A stretch of 64,000 bases of DNA from Miscanthus floridulus (taxonomy: Eukaryota; Streptophyta; Magnoliopsida; Poales; Poaceae). Under the pieces are notes generated by a model. It did not search any database, was not told where the DNA came from, and worked only from the letters and a program-made list of their open reading frames with translations. The stretch lies in assembly GCF_019320115.1 (NCBI RefSeq), contig NC_089587.1:83511603-83575602 (forward strand), written 5' to 3'. Positions 46,338 through 56,556 of this stretch are shown here, piece by piece. The position numbers and the translations under genes were made by a program. The first letter of the stretch is position 1, and every line of letters begins with the position of its first letter.

Positions 46338-49300
46338 CTAGCTTGGCTTCAATGGCAGTGTTGGGTCGAAGTAGAACTCGCCCTTGGAATCGATGACCTG
46401 CTCATTAAAAAATCCGGCTATAGACTCTTGAATTGCTTTGATTTGGTCTTGCCGTATGACCTTTTCCTCCAACCATCGAGTCTACAGGTTTGAATTAAAG
46501 GAAAATAAATTAATATATGTACATATATATATATATATAAAGACATAGTAACACAATCAATAATAATAATTAAATGAATATATAGTGTATTTTTAACGTA
46601 CTTTGAGTCTCTCTGTAGGAGTTCTTTGGGAGAGCACCTTGATAAACTTGCAAACATAGTAACCACAGTAGTTGTTCCCCTGTTCCTACCTCAGACACCA
46701 CTTTACGAGAAAAAGATTTGTCATCCAATCTGGTGATCCGGTGAAAGCTATATGTTTAATTAATAAAGATGATGCGATTCAGGGGACTTACTTTCAATGG
46801 GATTACATTCAGTGGCGCTTTGCATTTTTCCATGTGTTGCTTCTCAATAAAGGTTTTCCAAACACTGCCCAATAAAAAATTTGCCACGTCATCAGATATA
46901 GTTAATCATCATGTTTGTGTGTATATATAGTTGCTAGAGATCCCGAAATTACCTCTGGATAATATCTATCATATCTTGGTAGTCTTGTTGTGGTTTTCTC
47001 ATCGAGTCATAGATTATCAAGTGACTTTTCACCAGATCGATGTCCATCAATATCCAGTGATTGCTGCATGTGTTTATAGGATATAACGCATAACACTCAT
47101 TAATTAACTAGAATCAACATATGAGCCATTAAGGCTATGATCGACATGATTAACACTCACTTGAAGTTATAGGGAAAGAGTATATCCTTCTTGTGGCGTT
47201 GGTTCACTAAGAAGTTCATGATGTTACTCTCTGACTCAGACTTCCAATTAGTCATTGGAGTAATTGGGTCTTTGAATACTATATGCGGATCAACAAAACC
47301 AATTTCATTGCAGCCTTCCTTTCTGAGCTCTGTCATTGTAAATCTGCATATATATAGTACTTGTTAGGATAATTTATATGCATATGCACACATATGATGA
47401 GTTTAATAATAGATCGAAAGAATTATTACTTACAGGCAATAGCAGCTAATGATAACTTTGTCCAGAGAGGTAAGGTGGCATAGTTGATGAAATTCTGCAA
47501 AGTCAACATACATAACATCATCGCCACGGAACCAATGTTCGTCTCTAATTCTGACACCAACGCAGAAGTCTCCACTGGTAGACGCCTGCATGTACCACTT
47601 GTTTAGCAGGTACATTTGCGTCCTCAGATCAGATAAGGCTTGAGGGTTGTATAGACTCTGGCCTAGTACAAATTTTTTCTTCCAAATATCAACCTCCGCC
47701 GCACTCTCAATTTTTCCATCACCAAACATCTGGTAAAGGTCGAGACCAGTCTCATCAAGAAATTCACCAAGGTGATCCAAATCGACATCCGGAGGTATGT
47801 TTGCCTGATGCATTAATCCTAAATTCGAACCATATTCATTACCAACAACTAGCGGGGGGATTGATTGGTGCGCTTGTTGTCCGAGTTGGGCAACTCCTTT
47901 CCCTGCCCGCTTCTTTTTCTGTGCCGCCTCAATTGACTTGGTGAGAGTGCGGTCATAGTCTGATAACGTTGATTTGGACGGCTTACGAGATTCCCGCTGT
48001 TGATGCTGGTAAGAAGTCACCTTTTTTCTTAAAATATCCGGAGCTACGAAGAAGTACGGTTTCTCTGGGTTTCTCCTTGCTTCTTGATTCATTTTAAGTT
48101 TGTCATAGAATCTAGACATGTCTTTTTTATATGCATCAGTTCCTTCTTCCTTCTCTTCAGATATTATTTTGGGAATAGCCCTTGGTTTCACGGTGGCTTT
48201 CTTTGCAGGCGGGGACTGATTCTTCGTTTGAGGGGCTGGCCTCTTGCTAGGCTTCTTGGTAGGCGGGGGCGGGGGAGGCGTTGGAGACCTCCTTGGAGGT
48301 GTTGGCAGCGGCGTTGGAGACCTCCTTGGAGGTGTTGGCAGCGGCGTTGGAGACCTCCTTGGAGGTGGCGGCTGTGGCGTTGGAGACCTCCTTGGAGAGG
48401 GTGTGGATGCAGCCTCGTCTTCCAACACAATGTCATCATACAGAGCACTATGATGATCTGGCGATTGAACAATTGGATTTAGGTTGGGGGAGGATCTGCT
48501 ACAAAAAAAGGAATGACATATTATTATGAGCAGATTGTTAATTATTTAAGCCAATACAAATTAATGATGTAGTGTTTTCATCCGCACGTACCTATGGTGA
48601 GGTAGTTCAGAAGGAGGTGGAGCCGACATCCCTGGAATGATGATGTAGCGCTTGCGCCATAGAATGAATGTCTTCTCCGCTTCTCCTAGAGTCTTCTCGC
48701 CATCACCTCCAGGAATGTCAAGAGGCAAATCACTAAAACCTTTTTCAGCTTTATCTACCGAGATGGTGGCATATCCTTCTTGGATTATATTCCCATGAAT
48801 CCTTGGTGTCTTGGTTCGGTCGATAGGATTAACAAGACCGATAGCCACCTTGATTGTGGAATTCTCCTTCGGAATGTGTAGCTCACACGTTGTACAAGGT
48901 TCAGTGACGTCATCCACAGGGAAGCGCAGTCCTGTGTCCCCTTGATTTGGTATCTCCGTGGAAGCGCAGCTGCTTTTCAACTGAACAGATTGGCTAATGT
49001 TGATTCCTGGCTCTGATGCCTGCTTGCTTGCACTCACTGCTATTTGCACTTGCCTTTTGATTTCCTCCTGCATTCTCGCTTCAAGGTTTTTTTCCCGCTC
49101 CTGTGCTTCACGCACCGCTTCCTCCAACCTCTGGAGCCGGTGTGCCTCTTCTTCCTTCTTTCTCTGGCGACTTCTGTAGGAAGGTCTGTCCTGAGGGAAT
49201 CCATGCTCCCACGAGACACTTCCTTTGCCTCTAGTTCGGCCACCATGTTCAATAGTCCCGATGGCGTATGTCAGCTCATCCTTCTCTCTGTTGGGCCTGA

Positions 49301-50360
49301 ACTCACCACTAGCAGCAGCTCTCTGAGCATAAAACAATCTTTCTGCTGCTTCTTGCAGTCTTGCGCCATAAACGCACTTCCCTGTCTCCTGGTCTAGTGT
49401 TCCCCCATGAGCGAAAAACCAATTCTTTGCACGTTCTCCCCACTCGAGTGATTCTGGTCTAATACCCTTGGCAAGAAGGTCTGCTTCCATTTTGTTCCAC
49501 TTCTTAATGGCAGTCGGGTAGCCACCTGATCCCAAGGTATGGTGGTATGTCTTCTGTTGGGCATTACGTTGGTTCTTTATCACCCGACTCACACCCTCTT
49601 CTGAAGTCTTGTACTGTACAAACTCATCCCAATAGGGCCTCTGCTTTGAGATCGGGCCTGGGACAGTAAAATCTGGTGCTATGTTCTTCTTGACATACGT
49701 CGTGTATAGGTGTTTCTTCCAAGTCTGAAACTGGGTGGCCATCTTCTTCATTGCCCAATCCCTAACTCGCTCCTTCAATTCATCACCATCTATTATATCA
49801 TCATAATCATCTGTTTGGAGCGTGAAATGTACCAAGACATCATTCCAAATTAACGCCTTGTCACGATCGGAGACAAAACTGATATGAGGAGCATTGGTCT
49901 TCTTCTTCCATTCACGGGTACTAATCGGGAGCCGGTCCCGTACAAGGTAACCACAGTGGTGCACAAATTTCATTTTATTCGGCCCCCCCGGTTCTCCTGT
50001 ATCCACATTGAACTCCGAGATGATGAAGCGACCCTCCAATGGCTTTTTGGGACCTCGAACATTTTTACTCTTCGTTGTAGTTGTTGATGTCGATCCAGAG
50101 GGCTACAAAACATAAACATTATTTTTAATGTCATGAGCACACATAAGACATATGATAATATATATATATAGCTAATAATAAAAAATATATACTTGGCCAA
50201 TATGTTGTTGCTCATTTTGTTCAAGAGCTAAGTACTGACTCCCGTCATCTTCATCCTCTTGCACGTTATTTTTAGCACCATCATCGCCGGCAACTTGAGT
50301 GCCAGTGTTGATCAAATTCATCATCAACTCCTCCTCATCCATATTTCTCGGGTCGGCCAT
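46338..50360 (-). CDS. CACTA2 second protein: Transposase_24/coiled-coil/proline-rich/Ulp1 protease, 8 exons
   Basis: Exons by minus order: 50360-50193, 50102-48592, 48498-47434, 47343-47161, 47063-46953, 46864-46792, 46679-46602, 46481-46338. All introns have GT and AG. The total of 3333 nt reads as 1110 codons plus stop. The N-terminus is acidic. Exon 2 has a plant-transposase (Ptta/En/Spm) region, a long coiled coil (about 49050-49190) and a C-x2-C-E-L-H-I-P block of the kind found in TNP2-associated proteins. Exon 3 holds proline-rich 11-residue repeats. The later exons hold a Ulp1/SENP-type C48 protease core: N-H-W-I-L-M-D (His), I-I-Y-D-S-M (Asp) and G-N-N-Y-C-G-Y-Y-V-C (Cys). By analogy the N-terminal part should bind the subterminal repeats. 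Protease activity on SUMO or another ubiquitin-like protein is inferred from the triad only. Confidence 0.83.
48278..48409 (-). repeat. 33-bp in-frame tandem repeat encoding R-R-S-P-T-P-type units
   Basis: GCGTTGGAGACCTCCTTGG recurs at 48278, 48311, 48344 and 48377, a 33-bp period. On the coding strand it gives 11-residue units P-P-R-R-S-P-T-P-L-P-T. Because the period is a multiple of three, changes in copy number keep the frame. Confidence 0.93.
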
Positions 50361-51479
50361 CTAGCTTCAAAAAACAAAACCAATATATAGTACGTCAAAT
50401 CTTTGCTTATTACATGCGTAAAATCTACAAACAATATGCATTATTAAATCTTGCCCCTCGATCACGGACGCAATTCGCCACACTAGGACGAACTACGTCG
50501 GTACTAGGGCGAATTAGGGCACGAGAAAGGGCGGTGTGACAAGAGTGGCGGTGCTCCACTCCGCCGTATATATGTCTGTACACATGGGTGAACGAGGGCG
50601 GCGGTGCTCCGCCGTATACATAGAAACGCATGGACGAAATGCATATGAATACAAATGACGTATATAAGGACGAAACCATGTGATCAACCATGTAGTCATT
50701 CATCATATGAGAAAATTCTATGTTAATAATATAAGTATAAGCCATTATGAAATGTAAGTATACGTGTCTTATTGCTCATATAACCATTACTATTTCCGAA
50801 ATGATAAGAATTTATTTTCTTCTTCTACAGGCGATCTCTGATGCTATGATATAAAGTTTGAAGATAGTCTTCCCGGAAAAAAATATGTAATGCTCATATT
50901 ACTTTAGCAACATTAATATTTATTATATCTGTATATTCAAAGTTCACAAATGAAGAAACATGTGATATTTTTGATAAACTAAAAAACGCTTAGTTTATAA
51001 ACTGGGTATCAAAATTGAGTTCCTATTTGACCATTATATATCCTACAACAAATCCTTCAAAAAAAAAGACCCTACATGAATATATTTGGATAAAATTTCG
51101 TTAACAAACATTGATCTATGAAGATAGAAAAAATTCTTCTATTGAAACTGCATCTTGAAATAATGGCATATCATATAGTGATGAATATATGGCGGTTGAT
51201 GGGCTGGATCATTAGCGGATGGTTCGTAGCGTTGTTTCCAAATAATATATAGCGTGTTTATTATACAAGCCATGGATTTACATCGATCTAATTAATTTCT
51301 AAAATAATTTCATTGGTGATCCTTAATTATACTTGTCATTTAGAGTTCCAAATATTCAAAACTTGCCTTAAGATATGTTTTTATTTAAAATCATTTAGAG
51401 TTCCAAATATTCATTTTTAGTTTCTATAGATTTTGTGATTCAAAATTTGGAATTTTCAATCGACCTCGACCGTTGACAT
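50361..51479. other. Spacer upstream of the CACTA2 second gene
   Basis: About 1.1 kb of AT-rich DNA between the second gene's start and the internal repeat block. A short duplicated phrase, CTCCGCCGTATA, occurs near 50560 and 50606. No coding sequence is supported. It probably holds the leader of the minus-strand gene. Confidence 0.4.
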
Positions 51480-52135
51480 GGCTTACACCAAAGTTGTAGT
51501 TTTCGATGTGATCTATAACTCGGCAGTGGAGGGCTCGGACGAATGTACAAAGAGATCGACGAATATATCACCTCGAAGCTCGGCAGTGTACCTACTGGAG
51601 GGCCTCGGGCCGGCGCGGTGGGGCAACGCGCGGTGGAGGAGGGCCTCGGGCGCGGAGGAGGGCGCGGTGGAGGGCCACGGGCAAGCGCGGAGGAGGGGCA
51701 CGGGCGCGCGCGGTGGAGGCCGCACGAGGAAGAAGACGGCGGCGCCGGTGTCACGGAAGGCGAACCGACGCGGCGCGAGGTCGAAGAAGAGGCCGGGCGG
51801 CGGTGTTCGACGAGGAAGAAGACGAGCAGATCGATCTGCCAGGCGCTGGAGGTTATATAGCAGAGGAGAATTACTCCCGGTGCCAGCCACCAACCGGGAG
51901 TAAAAACCCTTTACTCCCGGTGCGTATTACCAACCGGGAGTAAAGGTTCCTTTACTCCCGGTGCGTGTTACCAACCGGGAGTAAAGGTATACCTTTACTC
52001 CCGGTTGGTAACACGCACCGGGAGTAAAGGCTTTTTTTTGGCGGGCCACGAAACTGCAGCCCACCTTTACTCCCGGGTGGGCTTCCCACCCGGGAGTAAA
52101 GGTGGCCTGCAGTTTCGTTTCCCGCCTGTTTTAAG
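51480..52135. repeat. Internal subterminal-type repeats and GC-rich block in CACTA2
   Basis: 51868-52105 holds at least five TTTACTCCCGGT motifs and matching ACCGGGAGTAAA complements in tight inverted pairs. The outer phrase CCACGAAACTGCAGCC (52046 onward) pairs with GGCCTGCAGTTTCGTTTCCCG (52103 onward) to close a large hairpin. The adjoining 51590-51840 is CpG-rich with open frames on both strands and no protein character. The block sits upstream of the minus-strand second gene. Confidence 0.85.
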
Positions 52136-52581
52136 CAATAGTCTTGTTAAATACAATAGAAATGCAATAGTTTTTATTAAATACATAGTAAATTAAATAA
52201 AAGGCATAAAATTATTTTGTTAAAAATATGAATTTTATTTTTGTTTATTGCACATAGGAAAAATCGATAACCTAACTTTTTTTATTTTTTGTTAGAATTA
52301 TAAAACATAATGTAACTAATATTTATTATTTCGTTAATGCAAAAATGTAGTGTTTAATTAAAATTATTAAAATTATTGGTTTTGGACAGGAAATTTGTTT
52401 TCACATCATTTTAACGTTAATATTTTAATTTTTCATCACTCAGTATCCTAATTTACCTTTTTGAGAGAGAAATCCCACCAAATCAAACATTGATTTAATT
52501 TGAAATATGACATAATAAACATCTGAATTCACAATTATTACATAATATCTCAAACACACACTATATTAAATCACTATATCA

Positions 52582-55500
52582 TCAAGTGGGCACAGCAGTG
52601 AACTTCTTCTTTACGTATGTCCCTTGGTTATGATCGCTTCGTAACCATGGAGTGTCCTCATCATTTACCAAGATGCTAGGGTCTTTGTTCACTTTGAAGG
52701 GCGGAATTCGGTCATCCTTTTCATATTCTTCTGACATGTCCGACTTGTCCTCAATTCCCACGATGACTCTTTTCCCTGAAAGAACTATGTGGCGCTTTGG
52801 CTCTTTGGTTGAGTCATTATCGTTTTTCCCTCTTTTTGGTTTGGTAGACATATCATTGACATAGAACACCTGATTCACATCCTTGGCAAGGACGAATGGT
52901 TCGTCTTTGTACCCAATATTACTAAGGTCTACTGTTGTCATTCCATACTCGTTGTCTACTGTTACTCCGCCTCCGGTCACCTTGACCCATTGGCACTTGA
53001 ACAATGGGATCTTCAAAGTAGGTGCATATTCTAGTTCCCATATTTCATCTATGCGTCCATAATATGTCTGCTTATTCCCATTCGGGTCTGTGGCATCTAT
53101 GCGGACACCACTGTTTTGGTTGGTACTCCTTTTATCTTGGGCTACTGTGTAGAATATGTTCCCATTTATCTCGTACCCTTTGTATGTGACGATATGCCAT
53201 GATGGTTGCATAGCCAATAAATACAGTTGCTCATGGATGCTCTCATCACCTTGACATTTTTTTCGCAACCAACCGCCGAAAGTTTCCATGTGCTTATGCG
53301 TAATCCAAGCTTCAGTCTTGCCTGGAAACTCGGATCGTAAGAGATCCTTGTGTGTCTCAATATATGGATCTACCAAAGAGGAGTTCTGTAGAACTGTGTA
53401 GTGCGCTTTATTGAAATAATCATCATCCGTACCAATATATGTTTTCCTCCCTAGTGTCCCCTTTCCGCTTAGTCTCCCCTCATGTCTCGATTCAGGAACA
53501 CCAATCGAGTCAAGGTCGGGAATAAAGTCAACACAGAACTCAATGACCTCTTCTGTTCCATAGCCCTTGGCGATGCTTCCTTCTGGGCGAGCACGGTTGT
53601 GAACATATTTCTTTAGGACTCCCATGAATCTCTCTAAGGGGAACATGTTGTGTAGGAACACAGGACCGAGAGTGAAAATCTCCTTGACTAGGTGAACTAG
53701 GAGGTGTGTCATAATATCAAAGAAGGAAGGAGGGAACACTAACTCAAAGCTGACGAGACATTGAACCACATCATTCTGTAGTTTAGCTAGATCAGTTGGA
53801 TCAATTGCCTTCTGAGAAATTGCATTGAGGAATGCACATAGCTTTACGGTGGCTAGACGTACATTTGGAGGTAGAATTCCTCTTAATGCAACTGGAAGTA
53901 ATTGCGTCATGAGAACGTGACAGTCATGGGACTTTAAGTTACAGAATTTCTTCTCTGTCACATTTATAATACCCTTTATATTCGAGGAGAATCCAGATGG
54001 TACCTTGATGTTGTTTAAGCATTCAAACATGATTTCCTTCTCCTCTTTGCTTAGAGTGTAGCTAGCAGGACGTAAGTAATGGCGTCCATCATCTGTCTTC
54101 TCTGGATGCAGGTTGTCTCTTTCTCTCAAACAACGCAGGTCCTGTCGTGCTTCAAATGTGTCCTTAGGCTTTCCATACACACCCATAAAGCCTAGCAGGT
54201 TCACACAAAGATTCTTCGTCAGGTGCATCACGTCGATCGAGCTACGGACCTCCAGGACTTGCCAATAGGGTAGGTCCCAAAATATGGACTTTTTCTTCCA
54301 CATGGGTGCGTGACCGTTAGCGTCTTTCGGAATAGGTTGGCTTCCATGTCCTTTTCCAAAGACGACTTTCACATCATTGACCATATCGAGTACATCCTCA
54401 CCGGTTCGGTTGCGAGGCTTGGTCAGGTGGTCTGCTTTCCCTTTAAAATGCTTACCTTTCTTTCTTACGGGGTGATTTGCAGGAAGAAATCGACGATGGC
54501 CAAGGTACACGACCTTTCGACATTTTTTCAAGAATACACCTCTAATATCACCGAAGCAGTGTGTGCATGCATTATATCCCTTGTTTGACTGTCCTGAAAG
54601 ATTACTTAGAGCAGGCCAATCATTGATTGTTACGAACAACAATGCTCGTAGATCAAAGTGTTCCTGTTTGTACTCATCCCACACACGTACACCTTCTTTA
54701 TTCCACAAAATGAGAAGTTCATCAATAAGTGGTCTCAGGTACACATCGATGTCATTGCCAGGTTGCTTCGGGCCTTGGATGAGCACAGGCATCATAATGA
54801 ACTTCCGCTTCATGCATAACCAAGGAGGAATGTTGTAGATACTTAGAGTAACAGGCCAAGTGCTATGACTACTGTTCTGCTCTCCAAAAGGATTGATACC
54901 ATCTGTACTTAAAGCAAACCTTAAGTTTCTTGCGTCATTTGCAAACTCCGGGAATTCTCTATCGATTGCTCTCCACTGGGACCCATCAGCAGGGTGTCTC
55001 AACATATTGTCTACCTTACGGTCTTCTTTGTGCCATCGTAACAATTTTGCATGTTCTTTGTTTCTGAACAGACGTTTCAAGCGTGGTATTATAGGAGCAT
55101 ACCACATAACCTTGGCAGGGATTTTCTTACGTGGACGTTCGCCCTCAACATCACCAGGGTCATCTCGCCTGATCTTATACCGCGACGCATGGCATACCGG
55201 GCATGCATCCAATTTCTCGTACTCTTTGCCACGGTATAGGATGCAGTCATTAGGACATGCATGTATCTTCTCTATTTCTAGCCCCATAGGACAGACAACT
55301 TGTTTTGCTTCGTAGGTAGTGGCGGGCAATTCATTGTACTTCGGAAGCATCTTCTTTTGGATTTTTAGTAACTCTCCAAATCCCTTGTCAGATACACCAT
55401 TCTTTGCCTTCCATTGCAGCAATTCTAGTGTGGTTCCCAACTTTTTCTGCCCTGCATCACAAGTTGGGTACAACAATTTCTTGTGATCTTCTAGCATCCG

Positions 55501-55932
55501 CTCGAACTTGATCTTCTCCTTTTCACTTTCACATTCTCTTTGTGCATCACGAATGACCTGACAAAGATCATCAGCCGGCTCATCTTCTGCGGCTACCTCT
55601 TCTTCAGCTTCTCCCATTGCAGTATCATTGAAGCACGCACCATCAGGAATAATATCATTGTCGTCCCATTGTTCTTCTTCATCTTCTTCCATTACAACAC
55701 CGGTTTCTCCGTGCTTTGTCCAACAAATATAGTTTGGCATGAAACCCGACTTGAACAAGTGTGAATGAAGAGTCCTTGAGCAAGGATATTCCACCGTATT
55801 CTTACATATGGCACATGGGCAGCACATGAAACCGTCGCGTTTGTTTGTCTCGGCCGCACGTAATAAAGAATGCACGCCGTCAATGAACTCTTGTGAGCGG
55901 CGATCAGCATTATACATCCAATGACGGCTCAT
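52582..55932 (-). CDS. CACTA2 TNP2-type transposase, intact 1116-aa ORF
   Basis: The start is placed at ATG 55932 (M-S-R-H-W-M-Y); the AG just before it could be a splice acceptor, with the leader upstream. Domains by rough residue: transposase-associated N-terminus (1-75, cysteine-containing C-C-P-C-A-I-C, then G-F-M-P-N-Y); acidic linker (85-130); C-P-M-G-L-E-I-E-K-I-H-A-C (about 215); the Transposase_21 core from L-R-H-P-A-D-G (about 325) through Q-G-P-K-Q-P-G-N-D-I-D-V to D-V-M-H-L-T-K-N (about 580); a DUF4218-like region (V-A-L-R-G-I-L-P-P to Y-V-H-N-R-A-R-P-E-G, about 690-815); and a DUF4216-like C-terminus (about 955-1060). Length fits full-size grass TNP2 proteins and there is no frame break. 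The family product binds and cuts the CACTA ends. Activity of this copy is inferred. Confidence 0.95.
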   Translation of the reverse strand: MSRHWMYNADRRSQEFIDGVHSLLRAAETNKRDGFMCCPCAICKNTVEYPCSRTLHSHLFKSGFMPNYICWTKHGETGVVMEEDEEEQWDDNDIIPDGACFNDTAMGEAEEEVAAEDEPADDLCQVIRDAQRECESEKEKIKFERMLEDHKKLLYPTCDAGQKKLGTTLELLQWKAKNGVSDKGFGELLKIQKKMLPKYNELPATTYEAKQVVCPMGLEIEKIHACPNDCILYRGKEYEKLDACPVCHASRYKIRRDDPGDVEGERPRKKIPAKVMWYAPIIPRLKRLFRNKEHAKLLRWHKEDRKVDNMLRHPADGSQWRAIDREFPEFANDARNLRFALSTDGINPFGEQNSSHSTWPVTLSIYNIPPWLCMKRKFIMMPVLIQGPKQPGNDIDVYLRPLIDELLILWNKEGVRVWDEYKQEHFDLRALLFVTINDWPALSNLSGQSNKGYNACTHCFGDIRGVFLKKCRKVVYLGHRRFLPANHPVRKKGKHFKGKADHLTKPRNRTGEDVLDMVNDVKVVFGKGHGSQPIPKDANGHAPMWKKKSIFWDLPYWQVLEVRSSIDVMHLTKNLCVNLLGFMGVYGKPKDTFEARQDLRCLRERDNLHPEKTDDGRHYLRPASYTLSKEEKEIMFECLNNIKVPSGFSSNIKGIINVTEKKFCNLKSHDCHVLMTQLLPVALRGILPPNVRLATVKLCAFLNAISQKAIDPTDLAKLQNDVVQCLVSFELVFPPSFFDIMTHLLVHLVKEIFTLGPVFLHNMFPLERFMGVLKKYVHNRARPEGSIAKGYGTEEVIEFCVDFIPDLDSIGVPESRHEGRLSGKGTLGRKTYIGTDDDYFNKAHYTVLQNSSLVDPYIETHKDLLRSEFPGKTEAWITHKHMETFGGWLRKKCQGDESIHEQLYLLAMQPSWHIVTYKGYEINGNIFYTVAQDKRSTNQNSGVRIDATDPNGNKQTYYGRIDEIWELEYAPTLKIPLFKCQWVKVTGGGVTVDNEYGMTTVDLSNIGYKDEPFVLAKDVNQVFYVNDMSTKPKRGKNDNDSTKEPKRHIVLSGKRVIVGIEDKSDMSEEYEKDDRIPPFKVNKDPSILVNDEDTPWLRSDHNQGTYVKKKFTAVPT

Positions 55933-56020
55933 CTGCAATACATGACATAAATATCATATTAAAACCTAGATCATAATTAATTATTTATACAACATGCGTG
56001 CCACCACAAAAGATACAAAT

Positions 56021-56556
56021 TTATGAAAGCATCGCTACAATGTAGACAATCCCAACTACCACTAAAAGAACTAAAGCTAAAATATATTTCAGGAGCACAA
56101 GGATTTCGCGACCAATCTCAACTAAAACAGACAGATCCCCCGATTGTGCAACATCTTTGGGCTTCTTCGACTGGATCACTGCCTCATTAGCCGCCGTATC
56201 TGCCTGTTGTGCAAGATATTTTTGCACGAGTTCAACATACTCTTCCTCCCAGTAGAAGCCTGAACATCGTCCACTGCCATCCCACTGAAATTAAAACAAA
56301 AAACTAGAACTTTAATCACAACCATCATGAAAATAGGTATAAACTAACCATAATCATTAAATACGATAAAATAACTCACATTGCGATCCGGACACTTGTA
56401 GAAGATACGATCCTTGTTGGGACCCTCCTTCTTCACTCGGTACTCCATCACAATCTTCATCTCATCACGACACTTGCCGCATGGAATGAGAGGAAGGCCC
56501 GGCCTAAGTCGCTTTGGAAACCCATGAGAGGCCGAGGACCCGGAAGCAGTTGCCAT
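56021..56556 (-). CDS. CACTA2 small protein: GRF-type zinc finger plus C-terminal membrane anchor
   Basis: Two exons, 56556-56380 and 56284-56021, with GTGAGT donor and TTTCAG acceptor. They total 441 nt, giving 146 codons plus stop. The N-terminal half has I-P-C-G-K-C-R-D-E, F-Y-K-C-P and, across the junction, W-D-G-S-G-R-C-S-G-F-Y-W-E-E: the cysteine spacing and W/F positions of a GRF-type zinc ribbon, a family of nucleic-acid-binding domains. The C-terminus is a run of about 25 hydrophobic residues (I-L-V-L-L-K-Y-I-L-A-L-V-L-L-V then V-V-G-I-V-Y-I-V) ending four residues later, a tail anchor. It lies 88 bp upstream of the transposase start on the same strand. Role unknown. Confidence 0.78.

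Noticed and set aside
48084..49397. Plus-strand frames opposite the CACTA2 second gene
   Set aside because: They are shadows of the proline-rich repeats and coiled-coil coding sequence on the minus strand.
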